A stretch of 64,000 bases of DNA from Cadophora sp. MPI-SDFR-AT-0126 (lineage: Eukaryota > Ascomycota > Leotiomycetes > Helotiales > Ploettnerulaceae). The position numbers were made by a program, and so were the translations under genes. Below the pieces are notes generated by a model, which was given only the letters and a program-made list of their open reading frames with translations, searched no databases and was not told where the DNA came from. Positions 1 to 12,179 of this stretch are shown one piece after another (within the stretch, counting starts at the first letter, position 1; each line of letters opens with the position of its first letter). The stretch spans positions 1,240,001-1,304,000 of the forward strand of contig JAGMVK010000008.1 in assembly GCA_020747065.1 (NCBI GenBank). The letters run 5' to 3'.

Positions 1-47
1 AAGTGCGACCCGACGACACACTCTCGCAGTATTACCATTCTATCAAA

Positions 48-822
48 ATGGCCTTCGAGATTGTCCAGATACCTCGTGATGACACCAGTATTCGGAAGTA
101 CGTGGATCAATACAAGGCTTTCAGGTTACACTCGTTAAAAACCGCTCCGCAATGCTTTGGCTCGACGTATGCAAGAGAGGTCGCCTTCACCGACGATGTT
201 TGGTACGATAGGCTGGCAAATCCAAAGGCAACCACTTTTGTTGCAATGCAGTCTGATCGTATAGTCTGTACATTGACTACGATTGGGCCACTCCCATGTA
301 CCGCAGAGGAGTATGTTCCCCGTCTCTCTTCATGTGCTTTGGCCTCCAGAAGTATCTGTCCGTCAGGCCTGTTCCTTCAGAGAAGTCTCTTCTGACCCGG
401 CCACATTTCGTCTGTATTATCTTGAGTATCGTGATTCACATTGATTGTGTATTTCTTGACTCTGATGCATGTTGTTCAGATCACCTCCTTCTGCAAATCC
501 CTGGGAAACGAGCCGAAGTGATAAAGATGGTCCACTTTCAGAGCATCACTTGCGTATCGACGGAATGTTCACCCTTCCCGAAGCTCGGGGGCAAGGCATC
601 GCCAAAGGACTGCTTGAGAAGTCCCTCCAATATGGCTCCGAAGAAGCAGCGACATCGGGGATGACCTTTGTTGCAACCATAGTGGTCGACGACGATAATC
701 CACCTGCCAAAGCCTTGTATGCGAAGTGTGGATTTGTGGCAATCGCTCAGGAGCCTTTGTTTATTGGAAGTCCTCGCATAGTGGTACTCATGAAGTATAC
801 GCCGAAGTCTGTGGAACAATGA
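48..822 (+). CDS. GNAT family N-acetyltransferase
   Basis: Two exons, 48..310 and 480..822, with a 169-nt GT-AG intron (GTATGT donor) give 201 residues. The second exon carries the acetyl-CoA binding motif A of the GNAT fold (R-G-Q-G-I-A within LPEARGQGIAKGLLEKS), followed by the usual motif B region NPPAKALYAKCGF. GNAT enzymes transfer acetyl groups from acetyl-CoA to amines; the substrate cannot be told from sequence. The start is the first in-frame ATG at 48. The window edge lies 47 bp upstream, so the promoter is cut off. Family call is sure; the specific function is unknown. Confidence 0.85.
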
Positions 823-1527
823 GAGAGAATAATTCATGCGTTTGTGTTTTTTTCTTACGTTCACTCAGCTCTCAGATTTGCATGTCTAGTCTTTAGATAG
901 TACCGAGAACTGCACTCTTTGTAATTTCAGATAGAAACCATAGATTTATATTTCCGCTCGGCGATCTTTAGTACTTCTTTCTACAAGGCATCTTCTCGGC
1001 CTTTATTTCTAAAGCTCAGTGTATGGCCAGAACTTAATACACGTTCCAGCCCAGCATTACCTCCCAACAACGAATGGCCACGAGAGAGAAATACTCGATA
1101 TCTCACATGAGGCAAGCCTTCCATCTTGGCAAACGGAATAGTGTGGCGGTGCACGTCTAGCTTCAGCCACATCTCCCCAGAGTCCAATGCGATCACGGAC
1201 ATGTTGCAGGGTCTCGCAGATCACCCCCCGCGCTACCAAAATATGCATGAAAAACAAGGAAACAGATACCGCTTTCTCGATTCTCATGGGGCGATGTCGA
1301 ATTCGCCACAGCATGGGTTGAAGGGCAATGACCAGGGCAGTTCAAGCTTGCCATTCATATTAATTGAGATCTCATCCTTTTGCCTTTCTCATTAGCCACA
1401 TCAACTTGGGACGAACTCTACAAAGCCATGATCCAACAATAATAAGGACAACCGATCTGGGGATACTTGCTATCAACAAGCTGGAAATCTTCGCTAGGAT
1501 TTGGACGACCCCGCAATCGAATTCGAA
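823..1527. other. Intergenic stretch, no gene seen
   Basis: About 700 bp between the GNAT gene and the CFEM gene. Short open frames on both strands show no family resemblance or plausible exon structure. It should hold the 3' end of the first transcript and the promoter of the CFEM gene. Confidence 0.5.
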
Positions 1528-2532
1528 ATGCTCTCCATCAGCTTCATTGGCGCTGCTTTCCTAGCTCTCAATATCTTATCGTTACCCCTCGCTCAAGGCC
1601 AATTCGTGGACGACCTTCCTCAATGCATCCAAGATTGTATAGACCAGTCTCCTGATACCAATTGTGATATCACGGATATTGGATGCATATGTCGAGCCTC
1701 AGCGGGAAACTTCCTACCGGATGTCGTTACCTGCATGCATGGCAATTGCGATAACAACCTCGACACGAATCTTCTGTTAACGCCTTTGCAATTCGCTTGC
1801 ATGATTGCAGGTTCTCCCATCCCAGGGTCTGCTATTAGGAATGCAGAGAACGCTGCCAGCAGCTTGGCTACGCAGGTCACTACGACTGTAACGATGGGTG
1901 GTAGTTCAGCGGATGGAGGAGCTGGAGCTACGACAACAGTTTACGCACCACTGGTCTCTGTATCGACAGTAACGGTCACTACAACTCAGTCTGGGAGGAC
2001 TTGGTATCAGATATATCCTGTAACAGTTGGAAGCACGACAACCGTGACCGGACCAACTTCGACTCTCACTTCCATATCTACTGCAAGCCCGACGAATGGA
2101 GGTTTCACTGGAGTCATTCCTGTCATCATAGTTGCAACGGACAAGGAAGGCTCGACATACACGAGTACAACAACACAACCAGGAGCAATAAGCACCTATA
2201 CGACTACCGATTCTCAGGGTAGCACAATGACGCAAAAATCCACTTTCACGGAAACAGCCAGTGCTTCCGAGACCTCTTCAGTATCGAACGACAGCTCAAG
2301 CTCTTCTTCCTCATCAGACACCACAGAGTCTTCAGAAAGCACCACCACTACCAGTGTAGCTGCTGCGATGACGAGCTCAAGCGCAACGACTTTGAGCACC
2401 ACCCAAAATGCCCCAAATCCAGATGCCACGAATAGCTCTCCATTCAAGGATACGAATGCAGCGGGTGCTCTGGCAGCTGGGAGCTGGCTAGGACTGAGCG
2501 TCCTCCTTGTTGTGATGTGTATATGGGTTTGA
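1528..2532 (+). CDS. CFEM-domain GPI-anchored cell-surface protein
   Basis: Intronless, 334 residues from the ATG at 1528; nine extra in-frame codons upstream lack a better start, and this ATG opens directly into a signal peptide (cleavage near residue 24). A CFEM domain follows with all eight cysteines (33, 37, 46, 53, 55, 69, 74, 91) in the family spacing, including C-x-C at 53/55. Asp50 sits where CFEM proteins place the axial haem/iron ligand. Residues ~105-300 are serine/threonine rich with little structure, and the C-terminus is a hydrophobic GPI-attachment signal after about residue 310. CFEM proteins are fungus-specific wall or membrane proteins, some in haem uptake and some acting as effectors; which applies here is not determinable. 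Confidence 0.93.
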   Translation: MLSISFIGAAFLALNILSLPLAQGQFVDDLPQCIQDCIDQSPDTNCDITDIGCICRASAGNFLPDVVTCMHGNCDNNLDTNLLLTPLQFACMIAGSPIPGSAIRNAENAASSLATQVTTTVTMGGSSADGGAGATTTVYAPLVSVSTVTVTTTQSGRTWYQIYPVTVGSTTTVTGPTSTLTSISTASPTNGGFTGVIPVIIVATDKEGSTYTSTTTQPGAISTYTTTDSQGSTMTQKSTFTETASASETSSVSNDSSSSSSSSDTTESSESTTTTSVAAAMTSSSATTLSTTQNAPNPDATNSSPFKDTNAAGALAAGSWLGLSVLLVVMCIWV

Positions 2533-3808
2533 AGGGTCATGGCTGATGATTATGAATTGATGTCAATGTTTATGTCAGAGATGCTGCACGCTATGGTTGA
2601 GGGCGTGTGTTTGGCAGTTTTATACCAGATCGTGTGAAATTTAATGTTTAAACACATCCACCTATTGAGAGCTTGACTTGCTGTGCTGGGCTATTTGTCC
2701 CTCGTGTTGAAGTTGACAAATTGTTCCACCAAAATACAGTTCAGCCCGGAGAGAAATCGACAAATTTCGACCCTTCAGCTTATTTTGAGAGACAAACCAT
2801 CGTTTAAACGAAGTTTAAATGCTTTCGAGGTGGCCTGGCTGTGCAGATCTCCAGGAGTACTGCTGGCTTCCTCAAACCTCTCTCTCGCATATAGGCTTCA
2901 CAACGACGTAGTACCAAACTCGTAATGCTGTTATGCCATATCTATACATGGAAGTACTGATAAACCACCCCCCTTGAGAAAACTTTCTGTTCCAATTTTG
3001 TATCTCATATGTCACTTTCTCAGATCGCAATAAGGACCTGAAATCCTCCCACATGGTTGCCCGAGGGCTTGCAGCCTGCCTTCCTTAGAAATTGATGGTT
3101 TCTCCGGAATCATGAATTCGATATAATGCTGGAAGATGAAATGCGAATTAATCAAAGGATAATCTCGGCGGTAGTCCCTGAAACTAAACTCAAATCGAGA
3201 AGGAACCGACGAGGGGGAAATGGGCACGAGACCTATCTCGCGATAGACATCAAAAACAAATCTACACCTCACCTCTCCATTCACATATGCCTTTCTGTCG
3301 TCCTTCAGCCTTCTTCTATCTGCCACTGGCTGTTGTATTCCCAGGGACCTGCAGAGCGGCGTCGACCACGAGACCATTTGCCTGAACAGGGATTCGACCC
3401 GCAGCAAGCCGTGGCAATAATTTCTGCGATTCCCAACTCCAAAGCCCACGCAACTTCATTCACTAAACCCCCACCACCCCGCAACGACACTGAATCATCT
3501 TACCTAAGGCCTCGCACTGGTTCAGACTCACCCTGCGACCGCATATCTACCTGTCGAAGACTCAATTGCAGAGTTGTGAATAATTTGCCAGGATTCGAGG
3601 CTTTATGACGTCGCCGAAGCTCTGAAGTCGACACAGTTCAACTCCTGTTTGAAGAGCAACGGGATTCTTTACCGGCATTTCAGGTGTTCTGCCTTTGAAG
3701 AGGAGTATGTATATAACTGCTCCATGTTCGCACTTTGGAGCCTGCTAACAAAAGACAGATAACTTGCCCACACCGACACTTCCGCAGCACTAAACACACC
3801 GCACGGCC
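2533..3808. other. Intergenic stretch, no gene seen
   Basis: Nearly 1.3 kb with only short open frames on both strands. A CGTTTAAACG-type palindrome lies near 2803. A GGGATTCGACCC motif near 3390 resembles a tRNA T-arm but no tRNA folds around it. The right part is the promoter of the ethanolamine kinase gene. Confidence 0.4.
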
Positions 3809-5153
3809 ATGTCAACAGCTACCACCAACCCAGCATCTTCTCCCAGGAGTGGCACGAGCAAGGTTCGATTCATACCTCTCACGTATAATCCAGCTGAATC
3901 ACAAACTTCCGCTCTCCGGCTCATCCTTACACTCCGTCCAGAATGGGAAGATGGGAAGGTCGAGTTCGTCAGGTTCACGGATGGCATTACAAACACATTA
4001 TTGAAGGTTGTGAACAAGCAGGATGGTTTGTCAGACGAGGAAATAGATGCTGAGGCAGTACTATTGAGGGCATATGGACAAGGCACAGATCTGATCATCG
4101 ACCGAGAGAGGGAAACCCAAAACCACGAATTGCTCATGCAACACAACCTCGCCCCAGAACTGCTGGCCCGATTTCACAATGGGATGCTATATCGTTTCAT
4201 TCGCGGATCAGTCACATCTCCAGCAGACTTGAGGAAGAAAGAGATCTGGCGTGCGGTTGCGAAGCGGTTGGCGGAATGGCATGCAGTTGTACCCTGTATT
4301 TCTACACCACGGAAGTCCTTGTCGGAGGAGATAGATGGCAGCGAGAAATTTGATATGGCAGCACCCACACCAAGCAAGAAGGACCCAGCTCTACAAGTAG
4401 CGATTGACAATGTTGCACCAGGAAAGCCTGCTCCCAATGTGTGGACGGTGATGCAAAAGTGGATTTATGCTCTTCCCACTGGCACAGATGCTGAGAAAAC
4501 CCGGCAAGCAAGTCTTCAGAAAGAGTTGACTCGCTTGGTTGCAGAATTTAGCAACCGACCGGGTCTGGGAGAGAATAGCGTCAGTGCCGATCTCCTTCCT
4601 TGTGGCAGGTGAAGCAATGCTAACATCAACCAGCAAGTGTTTGCTCACTGTGACTTACTTAGTGGTAATGTGATCATACAACCGCAATCTCCAACGACAG
4701 CCCCAAATGCGCCAAGGACAGTCAGCTTCATCGACTACGAATACGCTACCCCCCTCACCAGCAGCCTTCGACATTGCAAATCACTTTGCAGAATGGGGTG
4801 GATTCGACTGTGAGCACGACCTCTTACCCACCAAGTCGCAGCGTCAGGATTTCATACGTGAATACATCCGCAGCTATTATGCCCACCTAGGCGAAGACAA
4901 GTTCGAGGATGAGTTGTACGCCGAGATGTCCCGTTTGAATGCAGAGGTGGATGTCTTCCGCGGCATACCAGGCTTCTACTGGGGAATCTGGGCTCTGATC
5001 CAAGCTGTCATCTCTCAGATTGACTTTGATTATGCTTCTTATGCTGAAATCAGACTAGGTGAGTACTGGGGCTGGCGAGAGGAGTCCGACGGCACTCGCC
5101 AAGCATCTGGAAAGGAGATGACCGTTCGAGAGAAACGATGGGCGGAGGCATAG
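3809..5153 (+). pseudogene. Ethanolamine kinase, frame broken at a C6 run
   Basis: Choline/ethanolamine kinase family, first committed step of the CDP-ethanolamine branch of phospholipid synthesis. Exon 1 is 3809..4579; a 54-nt intron 4580..4633 (GTCAGT donor, TGCTAAC branch) leads to exon 2. Residues 262-269 read H-C-D-L-L-S-G-N, the catalytic Brenner motif, and F-I-D-Y-E-Y at 289-294 supplies the metal-binding aspartate, so the active site is present. Directly after residue 297 the frame changes: the six Cs at 4749-4754 put the rest of the family match (SPAAFDIANHFAEWGGF onward, to a stop at 5153) one base out. Five Cs would restore a protein of about 429 residues. No intron can bridge the gap without losing the metal-binding motif. 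Either a sequencing/assembly error in the homopolymer or a real loss-of-function mutation. Confidence 0.8.
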
Positions 5154-8100
5154 GGACGAAGCGACGGATGAAAGAGGGTAGTGTTTTTTGGTGAAGTACA
5201 GTACATACCCGTTTGCTTTAGCAGATCAGGCGCGAGAGATACGGTTTTTTCTTCTCCTCGCCATGGACCTTTCGGCTTCAACGCCTAGAAGCTCGAACCG
5301 CAGAGATCCGGTGGTTCACGAATGAGGCGTTTGGTCGTCTTTAGTCTTCAACGACAATTATTAGCATAACGCTTGTAGTCCTAGGGCCATCCTATAGATT
5401 GTCTTCTCCAATATGAAGATATTTTTTATGCATGGACTTGCTTCATCGAGCACTGGGGAGCCGGCGGTGACTAGTTCGATCGATCTGTATTTTGACAAAG
5501 CACCTTCGTGTGAAGAAATTCGGAGAGTTCCTCAAGCTAAGGAGCGGCAATTGGAATTTGACAATAGAGCCTTCTGAGCTATTGGGACCTGGTGGGTTCT
5601 CCTCGCTTGGGGTTGTCAGCAAGGCTGATTCAGGAGAGCTCATCGTTCTCTTGACCTATCGATTTTACATGGTCTTCTTGTGGATACGCTTTAATATTGC
5701 TGACTACACTGGGAAATATCCATTCCAGTCCGATACAGTACTGGGAATTGGGGTGGACTTTTGGAATCTACGCCACAAGTACCTGTCTAGTGACGGCTTT
5801 CCGACGAAGTTCATCCTAAGGGACAATTGTGGAGAAGAAGAGGGCTTAGTCGCCTGGATTTCGTGCCATGCCAGAATTCCTTGAGGAAGTATCCTGCCAC
5901 TGCCAAACCTTCGAAAAAGGATCTCAATTAGCCGAATATGATGACAATGTTTTTTTTCGAAGACGGCATGGGAAATTCACGGAAATCCATGGGCATCGAA
6001 CGCATGACACCAAGAAAAACCGCTTAATTATGTTTTCCTTCCTTTCTCGTGTCGCGCTCCTCACTATCGTTCAGGGATCCAAATCGGGCAGTCCGTTGAT
6101 CAACAGCCCTATGGGATCATGACTCGCCTAAGCCACAGTCTCGAGGCTACACTGCCTTGCGGATCGAGAGGCACGACTTCAGCATGGCCACACATTATTA
6201 CTGACGATCCCCTCGAATTGTCTTTGAATAGCATCACCGATCATGATCCATGATGCCATTGTTCGCCTCCCATTCCTCCTCACTTTCCCACAGACTTCGG
6301 GCTCAGAACTCGACATCGGCCAGCGGCTCAGCGATAACTCGGAGTTCGGAGCGGACCAAGAAGCGAAGGGTTATTCTGAATTTCCCTAGATCTCACTCGA
6401 GGCCTTAACTCCAGCCCGTCAGAGCAAGAACCCTTTCTGATAGGCCTGGAGATAAGAAGTCCGGATACCTGTTTTTGTGGTATTAGAGCTTCACCGTTGC
6501 AGCGATAAGACTGGGCATCCCAAGCTGCGACCGTTCTGCGAGGGGTTTAGTGTACGAAGCGCTGCCGTATCACGAGCACACCAATTAGAGCTCAATATCT
6601 GGTTCAGTCATCCAAAGAAGTTCCATGGAACATGCTCATACATGGATCGACCCGTTGCATCGGCTCTGGCTTCCATCTAACTTTACGCTTCTCACGGCCT
6701 CATTGCGGTATTATTAATCTAGCTTGAGGACCGAATACCAATTATTCGCACCCAAGATGCTCCCAAGGTAGGCACGAGATCCTGAGAAAAAGCAGCTAAG
6801 GTTGATCTCCAAGATTCAGAGGGGCGACTCTGTTCTGTGTTTGGTATCCACGAAGCTCAGTCTCACTGAATGAAGGGACCCTGGCAACTGCTCGTAACTA
6901 CACCCTGTACTGTCCAATAATAACACTTTTTAGCCTTGCAGAAGAACGGGTACCGTCCATCTGGAGATGATCCCTGGGGTCCATCACAGGCCCCTGCGGC
7001 AGAATCCCAGCGCTCTGGATCTTGTTTGGACGGGATCTTGATGAACTCGGAGACGCCTGTCGATCGAAGCATGGCTCGTTGGTCCGGTGCTCTTTTTCTT
7101 CTACTTTGCTCGTTTGAAGACTAAGTAATCATATTTCTTCATGTCGCACCCTCTTCTCCTTTGCCCCTTCTGGACATCCCAGAGTGTCGTCACATAAGGC
7201 TGTAAGTGGCTCTGAGCCCCGCTCTCCTGTATGATGCGTCAGCATTGAAGGCATTCCGGATCACGAATAATTCATACAGACCACGATGCTTCAGGAGTCC
7301 TTCGCTTCGGGGGCTACTTGATTCGGTTGTGCAGCAGGGCTGCCATGCTGCAAACGCCTTCAGGTACGATCGAAGAGTCTTGCACATGCTGTGGATTACC
7401 GAAGGATGTTTGGGGTCCAGCAGGAGGAGCTGAGGCTGTTCAAGCGGTTTGCAGACACAGTTCAGGCACAAGATTCGGCTGCCGACAAATTACAGGCCTT
7501 CTTTTACGCCATTCCGACGCCGCATGATGAAGGAACCGAAAAGCACAATGTAACGTCTGTCGTCGAATCTCTGACCGTTCTAGAAAGTCACAGGAAAACA
7601 AGTAGTGACATCGAAGCGATAATACCACAACAGTCATCTCGACTCATCAAGACTTCAAACTGTAGCCTTGCCGATCCGCGTACACGGCTTATTTTTCAGA
7701 TATCATCATTAATAATGTTGCCTGGCTACTCGTCATAGCGATCGACTTGCTGACGGCACCCCACATGTGAGAAGTATGCCTCACAAAAGCTACGCCTCTC
7801 CCGCTCGAGGTGCATTAATCTAGCTTCTGACTCTATTTCGGAAATACGGGGAAGGAGAGATCCTGGTCTCCCGTCGTACGAACTGCCAGGCATGCACGGT
7901 CACAGATGAGGTCTTCCCCTGCCCCCAGGATGGCCGTGCCGTCAACTTTTAATTCTGAATAGGATACGGAGTTCGAGTACCGTACATACTGCCGTGGTTT
8001 CTGATACTCAACGGCCTTTTTTCGCCGGCCTGAAGCCTCGTCCTTAGGATCAACTGGTGCTAACCTTGCAGAGATATCCTCCGAGCACATCGTTGCATTA

Positions 8101-8643
8101 TGAGAGGCTGTGCCTAGCAAGCACCATTCGAAATGAGGAGGCCCAGTCTGATTTGGATGGTGTTGTAGAAACGACGCCCTTCTGCTGTTTTAAGTAGTAG
8201 TTTTCAAGCAAGTTGTTGTGTTCAGTCCAATGGTCTCCTCGGAGAATGTCCGTTGTGAAATGTCAGCAAAATAGCGGATTGATATTCCCTAGCGCTAGAG
8301 ACCAGTCCCTTAATATCCATCTCTCATGGACAAAAGCCTCTCAAAACATGGAGAAGCGATGATCAAGCTCCAAAGTCCCGCCAGCCCTAAGATGAACTAG
8401 CTCCAAGTTCCCTGGATTACCAGGATTGTGTTAGTCCCTCATGGCTGAGAACGAACTAGCGAGACTAAGCGGGGGTACCTCGCCCTTTGCACCCCAACGA
8501 GTAATTCGTTGCGCCGAATTGAAATATAGCTGCAGGAGGAGGCAGGGTATTTGATCTCAGTCAGACCCGTCGAAGGATGAAATCCATAAACTCCTCCGAT
8601 AATTTTCATTCTCATATATATTATTCAAACATCGCCCTTCAAA
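5154..8643. other. Gene-poor 3.5 kb stretch
   Basis: No convincing gene. The longest open frames are 5492-5884 (+, 130 codons) and 7391-7738 (+, 115 codons). Neither matches a family I recognise, and neither has plausible splice partners. Stops are frequent in all frames. A 13-bp string, ATTAATCTAGCTT, occurs twice (near 6713 and 7813), too short to name a repeat. The last few hundred bases are the promoter of the bZIP gene. Possibly decayed accessory DNA. Confidence 0.4.
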
Positions 8644-9976
8644 ATGACTCTTTCAACCACGACAACAACGACTACCCGCCACTCTAGACAGTACACTCTC
8701 AAGAGCGATATGGATCCAAACGCGGACAAAGAAGAGCGCAAACGCGAGGTACAGCTTCCAGTAACAGTCGTTAAGATTTTTACTAACATATTTCTACAGT
8801 ACAATCGCCTTGCCCAGCGAGAATTCCGTACAGTACCTCGTGCTTTTCTCCAAGAATACAGCTGACTGGGTCTCAGGCCGAAGAAGGAAGGAACATCTCA
8901 AAAATCTTGAGCAAGCACAAAAAGAGCAGAGCTCTGAACAATCAGAAGAGATCGAGCGCCTCCGATACCAAAACGAAGAGTTGAGACGGGAGAATGAGGC
9001 TCTACGAGCACAGATGTATGGTTCATCGTCTTCATCAAGTCATCTTATGTCTTCCTCAATGGCTGTCCCCTCTCTCTCAAGCGACACACGGCAATACTCG
9101 CTGTCACCCTCGATTTCCGGTACGTCGATTTCAGGCACTGGCAGTCCACCTGCAACGCTCGGTGCGGACATGATGCCAATGGCGGCTCTGTCCATGTCAT
9201 CTTCGATGCTACCGCCATCGATGAATGCATATGCCGATCCTTCTGCGTTGTCATCTCAGCCATATTCTATGGTACATCAATCCGGACTCCGTCATAATTC
9301 ACAAAGCTCACCTGAGTCATCAGGGTTCGTCCGAGATTCTGGATCTCGATCTTCAATGGGATCCGCTTTTCAGTCTATGAATATTTCCCAGCCCGAGGCA
9401 CAAGCACCTCAGGTGGAAAGAAGAGTAAGCGGTCCATTGTCGTATGTCAAGTTATTTTCCTGCTTATTCTCTCCATACAATACTAATATCGAGTGAAGTT
9501 CTTCTATGGCGATGGCCCCGTACGACCGCACGAAAGCTCGATCAGAGATACTTGAAACCTTTCGCCCATTATACAGCGACCCCTCAATCACCGCCGACCC
9601 GCAGCGACATCTCGCCGTTCTACGATCCATGAGCGAGCTCTTACCTAAAGCTCTCAAGCCTAGCAAAGCACAGCTCGACACACCTCACTACTACGGAATT
9701 GACATGATTGCGTCTCCAACACTGCGAGAGCGTCTCATGACAGTGTCATCCGAGGTAGCGAGAGCTTTCGTCTCAGAACTTGGCATCATAGGCGGGGAGC
9801 GAGGAGACGAAGTTGGGCAAGTAATCATGTGGGGCGACGATCCACTCAACGAGATGTCGTGGGAGCTTTCCCAACCTCTGTTAGATCGTTGGGGTTGGCT
9901 CCTTGGAGTTACCTGGTTACAGCGAGCGAACTTCTGGCGAGGGCAGAGAGGCGCTCCTTTGTTACCGGAGTGGTAG
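8644..9976 (+). CDS. bZIP transcription factor with DUF3425 domain
   Basis: Four exons: 8644..8748, 8800..8827, 8877..9441, 9499..9976 (391 residues). Introns are 51, 49 and 57 nt; the first has a TACTAAC branch and the last a GTATGT donor. Splicing joins K-R-E / Y-N-R-L-A-Q-R-E-F-R / R-R-R-K-E-H, a Yap/AP-1-like basic region (N-x-x-A-Q-x-x-F-R) at about residues 36-50. A short leucine zipper follows (leucines seven apart in ERLRYQNEELRRENEALRA). Residues ~100-230 are serine rich and disordered. The C-terminal ~150 residues are the DUF3425 domain (DMIASPTLRERL, then VIMWGDDPLN and SWELSQPLLDRWGWLLG). Such factors are nuclear regulators; targets are unknown. An exon of only 28 nt encodes the core DNA contacts. 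Confidence 0.9.
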
Positions 9977-12179
9977 TGCGCGTCGAGGAAGGAAGTTCTA
10001 GATTGGGAGCAAAAAACATAGCGATTGGCGTTTGTGGGGCATTCTAGATAGGCTGAGGTTGGAGTTGTGGTTGCATAGAAGATGCAAATTAATTGCTCTA
10101 CTCTCTATTTTGGATTACATTTAGAATGAAGGATCACTCGAGACATTGTGTCTTTCACGAGGCTTCACAACTCTCCTATTCACAACATTGCAAAGCTTCA
10201 GTGACGCATGTGGACGCATAGTCTCGGCCGGTCCTTCACCTCATCCCAAACCAAGGAAACTAACCTCAACTTCTATTCCACCTGTCTCAATCCACACATA
10301 TCACATCAGCCAAGAAAAGCTTGCTATCCTTGCTTTCTTAGTTTGTGACCCACAGTCCCTGACGATTCTACCCCTCAGGGTGTTTTTCAGCCTTTCCAAA
10401 CTACATGCAATTAGCCTTCGAGACGGCGTCAACACTCAGTCTTTTGGCAGCAGCAGTAACGTTGCAAGTTACTGACCGCCTGACGATTGCGCTTCCGGAT
10501 TCCGAACCCGCGAACAAATCATTCTCAAAGAAAACAATACACGTGTTGCGCAACCATTACCAAAAGCCGCAGGGCAAGGCAGCAGTTTAAGAAAATTAGA
10601 GTTTGGCTTGAACGTGGGTGTAGTGTAGAGGTTTGGTTGAACTTCAAGCGAAAATGTGTAATGGCACTGGCCAAAAGCCACAGGTAAGCACGCTAGGACT
10701 ACATTTCTCTGCCCACCGGGTGATTGGTGGCTTTTGACCTACAGGGAGTTGCTTATCTCCATGGGAAACAAACTGCATACTCTACTGTGCGTCTTTCTTA
10801 GCTTTGCAGTGCCGAACAAATGCGCCTCCTTGAGTCTTCCCTCGAGCTCCATCTGAAGGTATCCAAGTACCCTGCCACAAACCCATGGACCATCTATTTT
10901 TAGCGAGTTTCGACTGGCCCCCAACCCGCTCTTGTATCCAGAAGGTGAGATGAGAATCAACACCAAGGAATAAGCTGCAGAATACCCCAAAAGAAATTGG
11001 AAGTTCAATGGCAAGCAAGAGGTTTATCGTCAAGCTGCTGCATAATGTTGTGGTTGGTCAGAATCCTGGTTGAACCTTAAATGCCCAGCATCCTGGTCGG
11101 AACAGCCGACACGGCCACCAGACGATCCCATCGATTTTCTGATATCGAAGGCAGGAAAACTGCATCCCAAAAATCACCTGTGATCCAATCATTTCCGAAG
11201 GACCCAATGGCGTGCCATTTCGAACAGAAGTAATCATAAGTCGAGTCATTTTTCAAGATTCTGAGATCGCAAGGTCGTCATCGACAGTCATGTCTTAGAT
11301 CTCTATCTTCGTGACCCTCGTACTAAGGGACAGTCCCCGGAAGCAAAATAATGCTGGTAAAGGTCCAATAAATAGGTCAGCCCTTTCCGCCTCTTCGATG
11401 CAATCCTCGCTGCATCTGACATTTCTTCCGAAGTTGCTAACCATGGTGCTGATTTATTTTGGCAGACAGGCTCGCCGTCCACATCTCATCGTCGGCTCAC
11501 CAGTCGCGCCTTGGCATGATCGACAGACAGATCCCCTGTAGCTTGAGCCACCCATGCATCTGTTCGAGACAGCCTTTTTTTTTTGATTGGTCTAGAGAAC
11601 GACCGGCATGACGGATTAGGAATGGGAGCTACCGAGCGAGCACCAAGCGAGACAGTCCCCACGTGGGGAGCCCTAAGACTAAGTGCCGGTTTCAAACATT
11701 GTTAATTAATGACAATTTTTGAACGCGCGATCGAAGGTCTTCACATGGTGTATTTGTGTTCTTTCCGCCTTCTGGCTTCAGGGGTTAGTAGCTTGGCAGG
11801 GCTGGCTGATGGAGATCGGCGGGCGGAATCGATTGGGTAGGAATACGACTGGTGTGCGCGGAGAATATCCATCTAGTGTGGAGGGACAAGTGTCGTGATA
11901 GTAGTCAATCTATCTTCTCCTGGCTAGACCCTAGAAACTCTCACGCTTCAACCGATATCCCCTGAGTGCCCAAGGGAAAACTCCACCAGACGCTCAAATA
12001 CCGAGAGACATCTACTTTGTTTACTTTCTGCCAAATATCTCGCTTAACTGCTCGAACCGTTCTGTTTTTCTGGTTCTTGACATACATAGCCAGGGTGAGG
12101 AACTTCTGAGGATTGTTTGAATCCAACAATTTCGCTTTGAAAACAGTTTACATCCGATTCTTGAGTTGTTTAGAAACCA
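9977..12179. other. Gene-poor 2.2 kb stretch
   Basis: Only short, unrelated open frames on both strands; none longer than about 110 codons and none recognised. It includes the 3' flank of the bZIP gene. No tRNA, repeat array or terminal inverted repeat was found by eye. Confidence 0.4.

Noticed and set aside
3370..3440. tRNA-like T-arm motif (GGGATTCGACCC)
   Set aside because: No acceptor, D or anticodon arm could be paired around it on either strand; the T-loop lacks the TTCGA register.
4580..4760. An intron removing the ethanolamine kinase frameshift
   Set aside because: The only GT-AG pair near the site would delete the metal-binding motif and still leave the wrong phase.
5492..5884. 130-codon ORF as a gene
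   Set aside because: No recognisable motif, no splice partners and a composition like the surrounding barren DNA.
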